From the NCBI GenBank assembly GCA_014360805.1, contig JACIWU010000002.1:1-64000 (forward strand): a stretch of 64,000 nucleotides of DNA, written 5' to 3'. A program made the translations under genes and the position numbers. Below are positions 16,622-25,933 of this stretch, in pieces (position 1 is the stretch's first letter; each line of letters opens with the position of its first letter). Below the pieces are notes generated by a model that saw only the letters and a program-made list of their open reading frames with translations, did no database searches and was not told the origin of the DNA. The DNA comes from Chloroflexota bacterium (GTDB taxonomy: Bacteria; Chloroflexota; Anaerolineae; DTLA01).

Positions 16622-16650
16622 AACCGCGAATAACACGAATCCACGCGAGT
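16622..16650. repeat. Dispersed CGCGAAT repeat (copy B)
   Basis: AACCGCGAATAACACGAATC followed by CACGCGAGT. It differs from copy C (33718-33747) at only a few positions, which points to a dispersed non-coding repeat family. Confidence 0.6.
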
Positions 16651-16655
16651 AGGGG

Positions 16656-16688
16656 ACGTGGGACGCACCTCCGAGGTGCGTCGCACGT
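16656..16688. repeat. Interrupted perfect palindrome
   Basis: GACGCACCTC (16662-16671) and GAGGTGCGTC (16673-16682) are exact reverse complements around one base. ACGTG and CACGT extend the pairing outward after one mismatch. No T-run follows, so it is not an obvious terminator. Confidence 0.65.
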
Positions 16689-16738
16689 TGGATCCACGCG
16701 AACCTGCGCGAAGAGAGCAGGCCCCGCGCGGGGCGACC

Positions 16739-16766
16739 TTGCGCCTGCGGCAGCAGAGGTTATAAT
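16739..16766 (+). promoter_or_regulatory. Promoter placing transcription start at the start codon (leaderless)
   Basis: A consensus TATAAT (16761-16766) ends only 6 bases before the ATG at 16773. A weak TTGCGC lies 16 bases upstream of it. With usual spacing, transcription would begin at or next to the A of the start codon, and no Shine-Dalgarno sequence is present. Confidence 0.55.
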
Positions 16767-16772
16767 AGAAGC

Positions 16773-19700
16773 ATGTTGGCGGACACGCTCATCCTGCAGA
16801 CGAAACTGATTCCTCCCAAGCCCCTGCAGCCGAATCTGTACAGGCCGCGCCTGTCGGAGCGCATCCTGCGGTGCTTGCAGCATCGGGTTACGCTGGTGCA
16901 GGCGGCCACGGGCTATGGCAAGTCCACGGCGCTGGCCCAGGCGCTGGCGGGCGGCAAGGTGCCGCTGTTCTGGTACAGCGCGGCGGAGACCGACGCCGAC
17001 CCCGTCGTGTTTCTCCTGCACGTCGTGTCGGCCCTGCGCCTGCAACTCCCCGAAGTCGCCGATAGCACCCTGGCGTTCCTGCGGCAAGGCCCTGCAGGGG
17101 GGCCAGCCTCGTGGCGGCGGGCCGCCGACATGCTCATCAACGAGATCGCCGACGACCTGCGCACCGAGAGCGCCCTGGTGATTGACGACTTCCACCTGGT
17201 CGGCGATACGCCTGACATCGCGTACATCGTTACCCGCCTGGCCGATTACCTGCCCCCCAATGTCCACCTTATCATCAGCGCGCGCCAGCGTCCCGCCCTG
17301 CTGCCCCTGAACCGATGGAAAGTCAAAGGCCACCTGCTGGAGGTTGGCGCAGAGGACTTGGCCTTCACGGTGGATGAAATAGACGCGCTCTTCCACACGC
17401 AGTACAGGGTGCAACTGGCCCCCGCCGACGTGGAGCGCCTGGCGCGCGAGACCGAGGGCTGGGTGATCGCCCTCCAGATGATCTGGAAGGCTCTGGAGTC
17501 GGGGTCGGTGAATTCGCTGGGGGAGGTGTGGGCGGCTTTGCCCGAAGCGTTGGACCCGCTCTTTGACTACCTCGGCAAGGAGGTCCTCCACCGCGCCTCT
17601 CCTGAACGCCAGCACTTCCTGCTGGTAACCAGCGTTCTTCGCTCGCTGACGCCCGAAGGATGCGATGCGATGCTGGGGTGGAGCGGCTCGGAGACGATCC
17701 TGCGCGGCCTGTGCGACGACGGGCTGTTCGTGTATCAGACAGGCCCCCACGAGTATCGCTATCAGCACCTGTTTCAGGATTTCCTGCAGGAGCAACTTGC
17801 GGGGCATGGCCTGTCCAGGAGCGCCCTACATCGGCAGGCGGCGCGGTTCTACATGGAGAAAGGCGCGACCGCAGAAGCGGTGGTCCACTATCTGGCCGCC
17901 AACGATTTTGTGGAGGCAGCCGAACAGATTGCCACGCTCGCCGAGGGGATGATTCGCACGGGCCGATTGGACACGCTGCGGAACTGGATATCCGCACTGC
18001 CCTATGCCGTGCTGGAGGATGCGCCTCTGCTGATGGTGTGGCTTGGGGATACCTACCGCCTGGGTAGCCGATTTGAGGAGGCCCTGGAGTGGTACAGCCT
18101 CGCCGAAGCCCGCTTCCGCGCCACGGGCGACAATGCAGGCTTGAGCCGCGCGCTGCGGGCGCAGGGGGCGGTGTACCTGGACACGGTGCGCCCGCTTCGC
18201 GCGGAGGCTCTTCTGGAAGAGGCGCTTCGCCTGACCGACGAGAAGGATCGGCGCGAGCGCGCGGCCCTGTTGGAGGCGCTGGCCGAGAATCGCACGAACC
18301 TGGGGCGACTGGATGAAGCCAAGGCGCTGCGACAGCAGGCGCGCGAACTCCTGGCGTCGGATGGCCCCAGCGCCGCCGACTTGGATGTGCGCGTCCTCCT
18401 GCGCACGGGGCGCATCGCCCAGGCCCAGGCCCTGCTGGAGGAGCGCGCCGCCGAGGAGCGGGCGCTGCCGCCCCATCGCCCGGCCCGCGCCCACCGCGAG
18501 ACGCTGCTCCTGCTCTCGCTCATCTACGCGTTCCGTGGGGAGCCGGAAGCCACGCTGCGCTGCGCCGAGGATGGCATTGAGGTAGGCCGCGCGTTACAAT
18601 CGCCGTTCGTGGAGGCGGTGGGGTACATGCGGCTCGGGCATGCGCTGCAAATCGGCAAGCCGCGCCCGGATGAGGCCGAAACCTGCTACCGGAAGGCCAT
18701 CGCCCTGGCCAAGTCGTTGCAGGTCTCCCGCGCGACCGTGGAGCCGCTGTGGGGTCTGACGCGGCTCTACGGGTTCTTCGGCGACGTGGGGCAAGCAGAA
18801 TCGTGCGCGCGGGAAGGGATAGACATCGCCCTGGCCGCCGGCGACGAGTGGATCGCGGCGTTGGTGCGGCTGACGCTGGGGGCGGTGTACATCCATGCGG
18901 GCCGGATCCAGCAGGGCATAGACGAACTTGCGCGGGCCGAGACGGCGTTTCTCCGTTGCTCCGACGCCTTCGCGCGCACTGCCTGCCGCCTGTGGTTGAG
19001 CCTGGCCTATCTGCAGAGTGGCGACCCTGCGGCGTTCGCCTTGCACACCGACGCGCTCCTGCGCCTGGTGCAGGAAAACGACTGCGCGCATCTGCTCACG
19101 CGGCCCAGTTTTCTGGGGCCAGCCGACGCGCAGCGGTGTATCCCCCTGCTGATGGAGGCGCGGCGGCGGCGCATTCACCCGGCCTACGTGTCTCGGCTTC
19201 TGGAGAGCCTGGGCGTGGCCGAGTTTGAGTCGCACCCAGGCTATTCGCTCACGGTCAGGATGCTGGGGCCGCTGCGTATTTGGCGAGCGCAGGAGGAGAT
19301 CGCGCCGCGCGAGTGGCAGCGCGAAAAGGCGCGGCAACTGTTTGCGCTCCTGCTGGCCCATCGGGGCAAGTTCCTGCAGCGCGACCAAATCCTGGAGTAC
19401 CTGTGGCCGCGTTCTGACCCGTCGTCCGCCGAGGTTGGCTTCAAGGTTGCGCTGAACGCGCTGAACCGCGCGTTGGAACCGCAGCGCCCGGCGCGCTCGG
19501 CGGGGTTCTTCGTGCTGCGTAAGGAATCGGCCTACGGACTCAACCCGGCCGCCGCTGTGCTCACCGACGTGGACGAGTTTGAGCAGTACCTGGCCCATGC
19601 CGAACAGGAAACCGAACCGCGCAGAACGATTCGCCTGCTGCGGGAAGGGTTGAGCCTGTACCGAGGGGACTATCTGAGCGACTTTCTGTACGAGGAGTGG

Positions 19701-20012
19701 ACGCTAAGGGAGCGGGATCGCCTACGCCAGGCTTTTGTGCGGGGGGCCGCCCGCCTGGCCGGACTCCTGGCCGACTCCGGCGACTGCGACGAGGCGGTGT
19801 CCTGGTGCCGGCGGGCGCTGGCCGTGGATAACTGCTGGGAGGAGGCGTATCGCGTGTTGATGCAATGCTACGGCGCCCAGGGCAACCGCGCCATGGTCAT
19901 CCGCACTTTTGAGGAGTGCGAGAGCACGCTTCGCAGCGAATTGGACGCGCCCCCGATGCCGGAGACGATAGACCTGTACCGGCGCCTGGTTGCCGAGGAG
20001 CCGCCCCGCTAG
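16773..20012 (+). CDS. MalT-like STAND ATPase regulator with TPR region and C-terminal SARP/BTAD domain
   Basis: This is a 1079-residue transcriptional activator. A STAND NTPase domain comes first, with the P-loop AATGYGKST at residues 44-52 and a Walker B-like ALVIDDFHLVGD near 130-140. A long TPR-like helical sensor region spans about 390-800. From about residue 823 (LTVRMLGPLRIWR) there is an OmpR-type winged helix, then a bacterial transcriptional activation domain (about 925-1075). This layout differs from classical MalT, which ends in a LuxR helix-turn-helix. Such proteins bind an inducer and ATP, oligomerise and activate nearby promoters. The target genes are unknown; the GlpD/AGPS genes lie on the other strand just downstream. 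It appears to be leaderless. Confidence 0.87.
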   Translation: MLADTLILQTKLIPPKPLQPNLYRPRLSERILRCLQHRVTLVQAATGYGKSTALAQALAGGKVPLFWYSAAETDADPVVFLLHVVSALRLQLPEVADSTLAFLRQGPAGGPASWRRAADMLINEIADDLRTESALVIDDFHLVGDTPDIAYIVTRLADYLPPNVHLIISARQRPALLPLNRWKVKGHLLEVGAEDLAFTVDEIDALFHTQYRVQLAPADVERLARETEGWVIALQMIWKALESGSVNSLGEVWAALPEALDPLFDYLGKEVLHRASPERQHFLLVTSVLRSLTPEGCDAMLGWSGSETILRGLCDDGLFVYQTGPHEYRYQHLFQDFLQEQLAGHGLSRSALHRQAARFYMEKGATAEAVVHYLAANDFVEAAEQIATLAEGMIRTGRLDTLRNWISALPYAVLEDAPLLMVWLGDTYRLGSRFEEALEWYSLAEARFRATGDNAGLSRALRAQGAVYLDTVRPLRAEALLEEALRLTDEKDRRERAALLEALAENRTNLGRLDEAKALRQQARELLASDGPSAADLDVRVLLRTGRIAQAQALLEERAAEERALPPHRPARAHRETLLLLSLIYAFRGEPEATLRCAEDGIEVGRALQSPFVEAVGYMRLGHALQIGKPRPDEAETCYRKAIALAKSLQVSRATVEPLWGLTRLYGFFGDVGQAESCAREGIDIALAAGDEWIAALVRLTLGAVYIHAGRIQQGIDELARAETAFLRCSDAFARTACRLWLSLAYLQSGDPAAFALHTDALLRLVQENDCAHLLTRPSFLGPADAQRCIPLLMEARRRRIHPAYVSRLLESLGVAEFESHPGYSLTVRMLGPLRIWRAQEEIAPREWQREKARQLFALLLAHRGKFLQRDQILEYLWPRSDPSSAEVGFKVALNALNRALEPQRPARSAGFFVLRKESAYGLNPAAAVLTDVDEFEQYLAHAEQETEPRRTIRLLREGLSLYRGDYLSDFLYEEWTLRERDRLRQAFVRGAARLAGLLADSGDCDEAVSWCRRALAVDNCWEEAYRVLMQCYGAQGNRAMVIRTFEECESTLRSELDAPPMPETIDLYRRLVAEEPPR

Positions 20013-20025
20013 CGACGTGGGGGCG

Positions 20026-21675
20026 CTATCGCCACGCCTGCGTCAGCGCGACCTGCCGCTCATATTCGCCCAGTTCGCGCTCCACATCCACCGCCGCCCA
20101 GCCCAGGCGCGGCGCCAGCAGTTCGGCCACGGCCCTGGCCCGGTTGAGGCCGCCGCCCGGCGTCTCGTAGATGACGTGAGTGCGGCGGATGAGCACGTCG
20201 CACAGACTCATGGCCATCTCGTGCTGCACGGCATACAACGGCTCGGCCATCAGGTAGGGCAGTTCCGGCACGATGCGCTCGCCGAGCGCGGGGTTTTCCT
20301 CCACATAGGCGGCGATCCAGGCCGCGTCGGCCCCGTACGTGTCCACGAGATGGGCGTGCGCGTCGGCGTCCCCCATCCAGGCCGCGGCGTTCCCCACAAT
20401 CTCGCATCCCGGCAGGGACTTGCGGGTGGCGCAGGGACGCGCGGCCTCAACGCCGTGTTCTTGCGCCAGCACCCGCGCCGCCAAGTCCACAATCTGCTCG
20501 GCCATGAGGCGGTGGGTGGTGAGTTTGCCGCCGGCAACGGTGATGAGGCCCGACGGGCTGCGGTAGATTTGGTGCTCGCGCGACAGGGTGTAGGTGCCGC
20601 CCTCGGCGTAGATGAGGGGGCGGAGGCCAGCGAAGGTGCTCACAATGTCGGCTTCGCTCACCCGCGCGCTGGGGAAGTTGTGCGCCAGGGCCTCCAGCAG
20701 ATAGGCGACATCCTCGCGGGTCGCGGCGGGGGCGTCCAGGTCGCCCGTGTAGTCGGTGTCGGTGGTGCCGGCGATGGTGTGTTGGCCCCAGGGGATGAGG
20801 AAGGCGTGGCGGCCGTCGCGAGGCGAGTCAAAGGCGATGGCATGGTGGCTGGAGAGGCGCTCGCGCCGGAAGACCAGGTGGATGCCCTTCGTGGGGCGTA
20901 TGGTGATGCCCTTGTAGTTCGGATCCTGCTGGCGGATGGAATCCACCCAGACGCCCGTGGCGTTGACGACGACGCGGGCGCGGACTTCAATGTCGCGACC
21001 CGTGATGCGGTCGCGCACCCACGCGCCCTGTACCTTGCCGCCGGCCAGGCGCAGCGCGACGACTTCGGCGTAGTTGGCGACGACCGCGCCTTCGGCATGG
21101 GCGGCCTTGGCGATGAGCATCGTCAGGCGGGCATCGTCGGTGCGGGCGTCGTAGAACCGCGCCGCGCCCAGAAGCCCCGGCCTGGTCAGCAGCGGCTCGC
21201 GGGCGCGCGCTTCATCGGCGCCCAACCAGCGGTGGCGCTGGACGTTCTGGAATAGCCCCAGCGCGTCGTAGAGGGTGAGGCCCAGGCGCAATTTGATCGG
21301 GCCGGTCTTCTGGTCGCTGTACACGGGGTACAGGAAGGGGAGCGGCCTGACCAGCCTGGGCGCGATCTTGCGCAGGCGCCGCCGTTCGTTGCAGCATTCC
21401 AGCACCAGCCCGAATTCGTAGTTCTCCAGATAGCGAAGCCCGCCGTGGATCATCCGCGACGAGCGGCTGCTGGTGCCAAAGCCGAAATCGCGCTTTTCCA
21501 CCAGCGCCGTGCGGTACCCGCGAAGGGCCGCATCGCGGGCCACGGCCACGCCTGTAATGCCCCCGCCGATGACCAGGATGTCAAACGTGTCCGACGCCAG
21601 GGCGTCCAGGTTCTCGCGGCGGGTCGCGGCCGAGAAGGGGCGCGGGCAGGTCAGGGAGAACGACAGGTCGGGCAT
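20026..21675 (-). CDS. glpD: Aerobic glycerol-3-phosphate dehydrogenase (FAD)
   Basis: This 549-residue flavoprotein oxidises glycerol-3-phosphate to dihydroxyacetone phosphate and passes electrons to the quinone pool at the membrane. It has the FAD-binding loop IGGGITG (residues 36-42), SSRSSRMIHGGLRYLE, GATRAEDxV-like positions and TDTDYTGDL, all typical of GlpD. The C-terminal DAO_C helical domain is present. Its GGGAGG ribosome site lies inside the end of the upstream AGPS-like gene, with only 3 bases between the two genes, so they are translationally coupled. The ugp-gdpD-glpK genes 6 kb away supply its substrate. Confidence 0.92.
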   Translation of the reverse strand: MPDLSFSLTCPRPFSAATRRENLDALASDTFDILVIGGGITGVAVARDAALRGYRTALVEKRDFGFGTSSRSSRMIHGGLRYLENYEFGLVLECCNERRRLRKIAPRLVRPLPFLYPVYSDQKTGPIKLRLGLTLYDALGLFQNVQRHRWLGADEARAREPLLTRPGLLGAARFYDARTDDARLTMLIAKAAHAEGAVVANYAEVVALRLAGGKVQGAWVRDRITGRDIEVRARVVVNATGVWVDSIRQQDPNYKGITIRPTKGIHLVFRRERLSSHHAIAFDSPRDGRHAFLIPWGQHTIAGTTDTDYTGDLDAPAATREDVAYLLEALAHNFPSARVSEADIVSTFAGLRPLIYAEGGTYTLSREHQIYRSPSGLITVAGGKLTTHRLMAEQIVDLAARVLAQEHGVEAARPCATRKSLPGCEIVGNAAAWMGDADAHAHLVDTYGADAAWIAAYVEENPALGERIVPELPYLMAEPLYAVQHEMAMSLCDVLIRRTHVIYETPGGGLNRARAVAELLAPRLGWAAVDVERELGEYERQVALTQAWR

Positions 21676-21678
21676 GGG

Positions 21679-23352
21679 TTACCTCCCGTCTGCGAACAGG
21701 ATGCCCGGGTTCAGGATGCCTGCGGGGTCCAGGGTGCGCTTGACGGCCCGGAACGCCTCCACTCCCAGAGGCCCCACTTCGCGCTGGAACCATGAGGCAT
21801 GGTCGCGGCCGATGCCGTGATGATGGCTCAGCGTGCCGCCCGCGCCCAGGATGGCCTCGGTGGCGGCCCGCTTGATGGCCCACCACTGCTGCTCCTCCTG
21901 ACCGGGTGCTTGCCTGCCCAGGAACGTGGCGTACAGCGACGCGCCCCACTCGTATACGTGCGAGACGTGCGTCATCACGTAGCCAGGGCCGCCGTCGGCG
22001 TCGCGGATGGCGGCGCGCAGGGCCTGGGTCATGGCTTCGTACAGCCGCAGGAGGTTGGCCCAGGAGGTGGCGGTCTCCAGGGTATCTACGAAGATTCCCG
22101 CGCCTAGGAGGATGTCGCGCAGGTAGGGCTGGGCGAAGCGTTCGCGCTTCCACGATTCGCCGACGGAGCGGCCAACCGCGAGGCCGCCGTGGGCTTTGCA
22201 CACCGGCGCGGCCCGTTTCCACGCCTGCTGCGTGGCCTTCACGTCGCCGTCGTAGCCCAGGATGAGGACGCAGGATCCGCCGGTGAGGCTGTGCCCCTTC
22301 ATCCGCAGGTAGGCTTCGGCTGCCGCGTCGCCCAGGGCCTTCAGCCCACTGTGCGTGTGGGCCAGCATGGCGAACCCCGCCGTCTCGCTGGCGTCCGACA
22401 GGCGCGCGACGGTGGGCTTGGGCCCGCCCTGGAGCAGGTCGCGCAGGGTTGCAAGGCCATCTTCCAGCGAGCGGAACAGGAACCCGCGGTAGTCTTGCAC
22501 CTGGGGCCGGGGGTGAATCCGCACCGTGGCTTCGGTGATGACGCCGAACACGCCCTCGGAGCCGATGAGCAGGTGCAGGAGGCTGGGGCCGGTGGCAGTG
22601 GCCGGCGCGTCGCGAGTGTCCAGGACGCCCGCCGGGCTGACCATCTGCACGGCCTGCGTCATGTCTTCAATCTTGCCGTACCCCGTGGAAGCCTGACCCG
22701 CGGCGCGGGTAGCGATCCAGCCGCCCAGCGTGGAGAACTCAAAGGATTGCGGGAAGTGGCCCAGGGTGAAGCCCTGCGCGTTGAGTTGGGCTTCCACCTC
22801 CGGGCCCGTGGCGCCGGCCTGGATTCGGGCGGTGCGGGAGACGCGGTCCAGCGCCAGGAGGCGATCCATGCGCGCCAGGTCCAGCGAGATGGCGGGGCGC
22901 GGGCCGGGTTCCGGCTCCACGCCGCCCAGCACGCTGCTGCCGCCGCCGAAGGGCACGACGGCGATGTCGCGGTCGGCGGCCCAGGTCAAAAGCGCGGCAA
23001 TCTGGGCCTCGTCCGCGGGGTAGACGACCGCGTCCGGAGGATTGGGGACGATGCCCGTGCGCACGCGGATCAGGTCGCGGTACGACTTGCCGAAGGCGTG
23101 CTCCACGCGCGCCCGACGGTCCACGAGCACCGCCTCGTCGCCGACGATTCCGCGCAGCGCGCCGATGTCTGCATCGCTCAGGCGCGGGGGGCGCAGGTCC
23201 ATGTCGTCCAGGAGCACAGGCGGGGAGTGGGTGATGTCATCGGGCAAGGCGAGCCATTGGCGCAGAGTGGGCCAAAGTCGGGGGCGATTGTCCAGGGAGT
23301 AGGTCTGGTCCAGCGTACCCCACCCCCACCATCGCAGGTTGGGAATATCCAT
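21679..23352 (-). CDS. FAD-binding oxidase, alkyldihydroxyacetonephosphate synthase-like
   Basis: This 557-residue flavoenzyme of the VAO/PCMH family most resembles AGPS. N-terminal RWWGWG is typical of that group. The FAD domain has [14 protein letters not shown] and [21 protein letters not shown], and the C-terminus has the HHHGIGRDH loop. In eukaryotes AGPS swaps an acyl for an alkyl chain on dihydroxyacetone phosphate to make ether lipids. Bacterial relatives are mostly uncharacterised and some are hydroxyacid dehydrogenases. Coupling to glpD, which makes dihydroxyacetone phosphate, favours a DHAP-linked role. Confidence 0.8.
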   Translation of the reverse strand: MDIPNLRWWGWGTLDQTYSLDNRPRLWPTLRQWLALPDDITHSPPVLLDDMDLRPPRLSDADIGALRGIVGDEAVLVDRRARVEHAFGKSYRDLIRVRTGIVPNPPDAVVYPADEAQIAALLTWAADRDIAVVPFGGGSSVLGGVEPEPGPRPAISLDLARMDRLLALDRVSRTARIQAGATGPEVEAQLNAQGFTLGHFPQSFEFSTLGGWIATRAAGQASTGYGKIEDMTQAVQMVSPAGVLDTRDAPATATGPSLLHLLIGSEGVFGVITEATVRIHPRPQVQDYRGFLFRSLEDGLATLRDLLQGGPKPTVARLSDASETAGFAMLAHTHSGLKALGDAAAEAYLRMKGHSLTGGSCVLILGYDGDVKATQQAWKRAAPVCKAHGGLAVGRSVGESWKRERFAQPYLRDILLGAGIFVDTLETATSWANLLRLYEAMTQALRAAIRDADGGPGYVMTHVSHVYEWGASLYATFLGRQAPGQEEQQWWAIKRAATEAILGAGGTLSHHHGIGRDHASWFQREVGPLGVEAFRAVKRTLDPAGILNPGILFADGR

Positions 23353-23407
23353 GGCAACCCCTCCCTTCTGGGTTATGCCGTTGTCGCAGGTTGCGGGAAT
23401 CGGGGAT

Positions 23408-23437
23408 ATTGTAGCACGCGGGGGCGTGGCGCGTCAA
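23408..23437 (-). promoter_or_regulatory. Predicted promoter for the AGPS-like/glpD operon
   Basis: On the minus strand TTGACG (23437-23432) and TACAAT (23413-23408) are separated by 18 bases, about 55 bases before the start codon. It faces away from the zwf promoter. Confidence 0.55.
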
Positions 23438-23485
23438 CCGCGCCGTGGCGGCGATTCGGCTCCGTCTTGTGTTGGCGACCAAGGC

Positions 23486-23556
23486 GCGACGCGCTTTCGG
23501 AAGTGCGCCGCGCCTATGCCCACGGCACGACCAACAGGCTTTGGAACCGAGTCGCG
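23486..23556. repeat. 71-bp dispersed repeat (copy 1)
   Basis: It shares with 33756-33825 the order GCGACGC...CGG..GTGCG.CGC.CCT.TGCC, then a nearly identical 26-base end containing CGACCAACAGG and TTTGGAACCGAGTC. It lies between divergent promoters and has no convincing coding potential. Confidence 0.6.
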
Positions 23557-23586
23557 ATGGCGCACGTTTTGCCACGCAACCGTGGC

Positions 23587-23615
23587 TTCACAATCGCCGC
23601 CGAGCAGGGTATAAT
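23587..23615 (+). promoter_or_regulatory. Predicted promoter for zwf-pgl
   Basis: TTCACA (23587-23592), a 17-base spacer and a consensus TATAAT (23610-23615) precede the zwf start by about 32 bases. Confidence 0.7.
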
Positions 23616-23646
23616 GGGCCAGACGTGTTTGGGTGGGAGGGCGACA

Positions 23647-25176
23647 ATGGCGATGGAACCGAAGGCGGGCGAAACCAGGCGGCCCGTGCCGCCCTTTACC
23701 GTGGTCATCTTTGGGGCATCGGGCGACTTGACGCGGCGCAAATTGGTGCCCGCGTTGCACAGCCTGTGCTGCGCGGGCTACCTGACACCTGGGCGGGAGA
23801 TTACGGTGGTGGGCGTCGCGCGCACGCCGATGAGCGATGCCGAGTTCCGCGCGCGGTTGTGGGACGGCGTCGCCGCCTACGCTCGGCTTACGCCCGTGCG
23901 GTGCGAATCGTGGGAGCGCCTGGCGGCCCATCTTCGCTACTTCCAACTGGACTACGGGTCGGGGGAATCCTATGCGGCGTTGCGTTCCTTCCTGGCCGCG
24001 TTGGACGCGCAACGCGGCGTGGGTGTCGGGCACGGGCGCTATCTGTTTCACCTGGCCACGCCGCCCGACCTGTACGTTCCCATCGTGGAGCGACTGCGCG
24101 ATTCGGGCCTGTCGCGGTCCGAGCATGGCTGGGCGCGGATTGTCATAGAGAAGCCCTTTGGCCGAGACGCCCGAAGCGCCCATGACTTGAACGTTGCGCT
24201 CCATTCGGCCTTCCCCGAAGAAGAAATCTACCGCATTGACCACTATCTCGGCAAGGAGACGGTGCAGAATCTGCTGGTGTTCCGTTTCGCCAATGCCATC
24301 TTTGAGCCGCTCTGGAACCGCAACTTTGTGGACCACGTTCAGATTACGGTGGCCGAGTCGGTGGGAGTGGGGCATCGGGGCGGGTACTACGACGGCGCGG
24401 GCGTGCTCCGCGACATGTTTCAGAATCACGTGCTGCAACTGCTGACGCTGATTGCCATGGAGCCGCCGGCATCGTTTGACGCCAAGATGTTCCGCCAGGA
24501 GAAGGTCAAGGTCCTGGAGACGCTGCGCCCTATCCTGCCCCAACAGGTTGGCGCTTTCACCGTGCGGGGCCAGTACGAGGGATACCGCGCCGAGGAGGGC
24601 GTGGCCCCTGACTCCCAGACCGCAACCTTTGGCGCGGTCACGGCCCATGTGGACAACTGGCGCTGGGAGGGCGTGCCTTTCTATCTCCGTTCGGGCAAGC
24701 GCCTGAAGACGAAGACCACCGAGATTGTCCTGCAATTCAAGCGCGCCCCTCACCTGGTGTTTCGGCGGGGGGATGGCGAATCGGTGCCCGCCAATCGGCT
24801 GGCCTTCTGCCTGCAGCCCGATGAGGGCGTGCACCTGGTGTTTGAGATCAAGTCGCCCGGGTTCGGAATGGCCACGCGTTCGGTGAACATGGTGTTTCAT
24901 TACGCGCGCGAGTTCGGCCCGGGCCGGTTGGCCGAAGCCTACGAGCGTCTCCTGCTGGACGCGATTCAGGGCGATCCTTCGCTGTTCGCTCACTGCGACG
25001 AGATAGACCGCGCGTGGGCGTGGATTGACCCCATCGTGCAGGGCTGGGAGCAGGGTGGGGCGCCGCTTGAGGGCTACGCGGCCGGGTCCTGGGGGCCGGA
25101 GGGGGCTTCGCGCTTGCTGGCTGCCGACGGCCGGGCGTGGATGACCTATTGCGCGGGTGGCGGTCATGAGTCCTAG
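23647..25176 (+). CDS. zwf: Glucose-6-phosphate 1-dehydrogenase
   Basis: This 509-residue enzyme oxidises glucose-6-phosphate to 6-phosphogluconolactone with NADP+ at the entry to the oxidative pentose phosphate pathway. It has the coenzyme loop [17 protein letters not shown] near the N-terminus, VIEKPFGRD, and the active-site motif [15 protein letters not shown] with the substrate-binding His and Lys. The length is normal for the family. The ATG at 23647 follows GGGAGG; an ATG at 23614 overlaps the -10 box and is unlikely. The pgl gene overlaps its end, so the two consecutive pathway enzymes are co-translated. Confidence 0.94.
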   Translation: MAMEPKAGETRRPVPPFTVVIFGASGDLTRRKLVPALHSLCCAGYLTPGREITVVGVARTPMSDAEFRARLWDGVAAYARLTPVRCESWERLAAHLRYFQLDYGSGESYAALRSFLAALDAQRGVGVGHGRYLFHLATPPDLYVPIVERLRDSGLSRSEHGWARIVIEKPFGRDARSAHDLNVALHSAFPEEEIYRIDHYLGKETVQNLLVFRFANAIFEPLWNRNFVDHVQITVAESVGVGHRGGYYDGAGVLRDMFQNHVLQLLTLIAMEPPASFDAKMFRQEKVKVLETLRPILPQQVGAFTVRGQYEGYRAEEGVAPDSQTATFGAVTAHVDNWRWEGVPFYLRSGKRLKTKTTEIVLQFKRAPHLVFRRGDGESVPANRLAFCLQPDEGVHLVFEIKSPGFGMATRSVNMVFHYAREFGPGRLAEAYERLLLDAIQGDPSLFAHCDEIDRAWAWIDPIVQGWEQGGAPLEGYAAGSWGPEGASRLLAADGRAWMTYCAGGGHES

Positions 25177-25933
25177 GCTGGTTGTCGCACCCACGGCCCA
25201 GGACGTGGGCGAGTGCGTGGCCGCGATGATCGTCCGTGCGGCGCAGGGCGCGGTGAGCCGTCGGGGGCGGTTTCTCCTGGCGCTGTCGGGGGGACGGTCG
25301 CCGCTGGCGGCCTATGCGCGGCTGGCTTTGGCCTCGGGCATGCCCTGGGAGCGCACGCACCTGTTCTGGAGCGATGAGCGGTGCGTGCCGCCGGGCCATC
25401 CGGATAGCAACTTTGGGGCCGCGAATGCCGCGCTCCTGTCGCGCGTCCCCATCCCGCCGGAACAGGTGCATCGCATCCGTGGCGAGGAAGACCCCGCCGC
25501 CGAAGCCCGCCGGTATGAGGCCGTGCTGCGGCGTGTGGCGGGCGAAGACTTGCCGCGGCTGGATGTGATCTTGCTGGGGTTGGGAGAGGATGGGCATACG
25601 GCGTCGCTGTTCTCCGGAAGCGCGGCGCTGGACGAGCGGACGCGCCTAGTTGTCGCCGTGGCCGCGCCATCCGAGGGGATGCACGCGCGCATCACGTTCA
25701 CGCTCCCGCTGATTGCGGCGGGGCGGCGCGTGGTTTTCGTCGTTACGGGCGCGGGCAAAGCCAGGGCGGCGGCGCGCGTTCTGGAGACGCAGGAGGCAAC
25801 CCTGCCTGCGACGCGGGTGGCGGCGGCGCGGGCTGTGTGGGTGTTGGACGAAGAGGCGGCCCGCGATTTGGGCGATGCGCTCAGGCGAGCCGGGCGCCGG
25901 GCGTGGGCGCGTCAAACTCGCCCACGAGTTTGA
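25166..25933 (+). CDS. pgl: 6-phosphogluconolactonase
   Basis: This 255-residue enzyme hydrolyses 6-phosphogluconolactone, the product of the preceding gene. Family motifs are [13 protein letters not shown] near the N-terminus, [15 protein letters not shown], and [16 protein letters not shown]. The ATG at 25166 overlaps the end of zwf by 11 bases; an in-frame GTG at 25157 is an alternative. Its 3' end overlaps the convergent murB gene by 53 bases. Confidence 0.92.
   Translation: MSPRLVVAPTAQDVGECVAAMIVRAAQGAVSRRGRFLLALSGGRSPLAAYARLALASGMPWERTHLFWSDERCVPPGHPDSNFGAANAALLSRVPIPPEQVHRIRGEEDPAAEARRYEAVLRRVAGEDLPRLDVILLGLGEDGHTASLFSGSAALDERTRLVVAVAAPSEGMHARITFTLPLIAAGRRVVFVVTGAGKARAAARVLETQEATLPATRVAAARAVWVLDEEAARDLGDALRRAGRRAWARQTRPRV

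Larger units (their letters stand above)
16384..16772. other. Repeat-rich intergenic region
   Basis: No convincing gene lies in these 389 bases. They hold a GTAG-headed palindrome, a CGCGAAT repeat, an interrupted perfect palindrome and the promoter of the downstream regulator, each listed separately. Confidence 0.6.

Noticed and set aside
16662-16682. Perfect palindrome as a transcription terminator
   Set aside because: There is no T-run on either strand and no gene ends nearby in a suitable direction; it is better treated as a repeat.
22189-23646. Long open frame continuing upstream of zwf across the AGPS-like gene
   Set aside because: It is antisense to a well-supported flavoenzyme gene, has no family features, and the zwf promoter and ribosome site lie inside it.
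23614-23646. ATG at 23614 as the zwf start
   Set aside because: It overlaps the TATAAT box at 23610-23615, so it should not be in the transcript.
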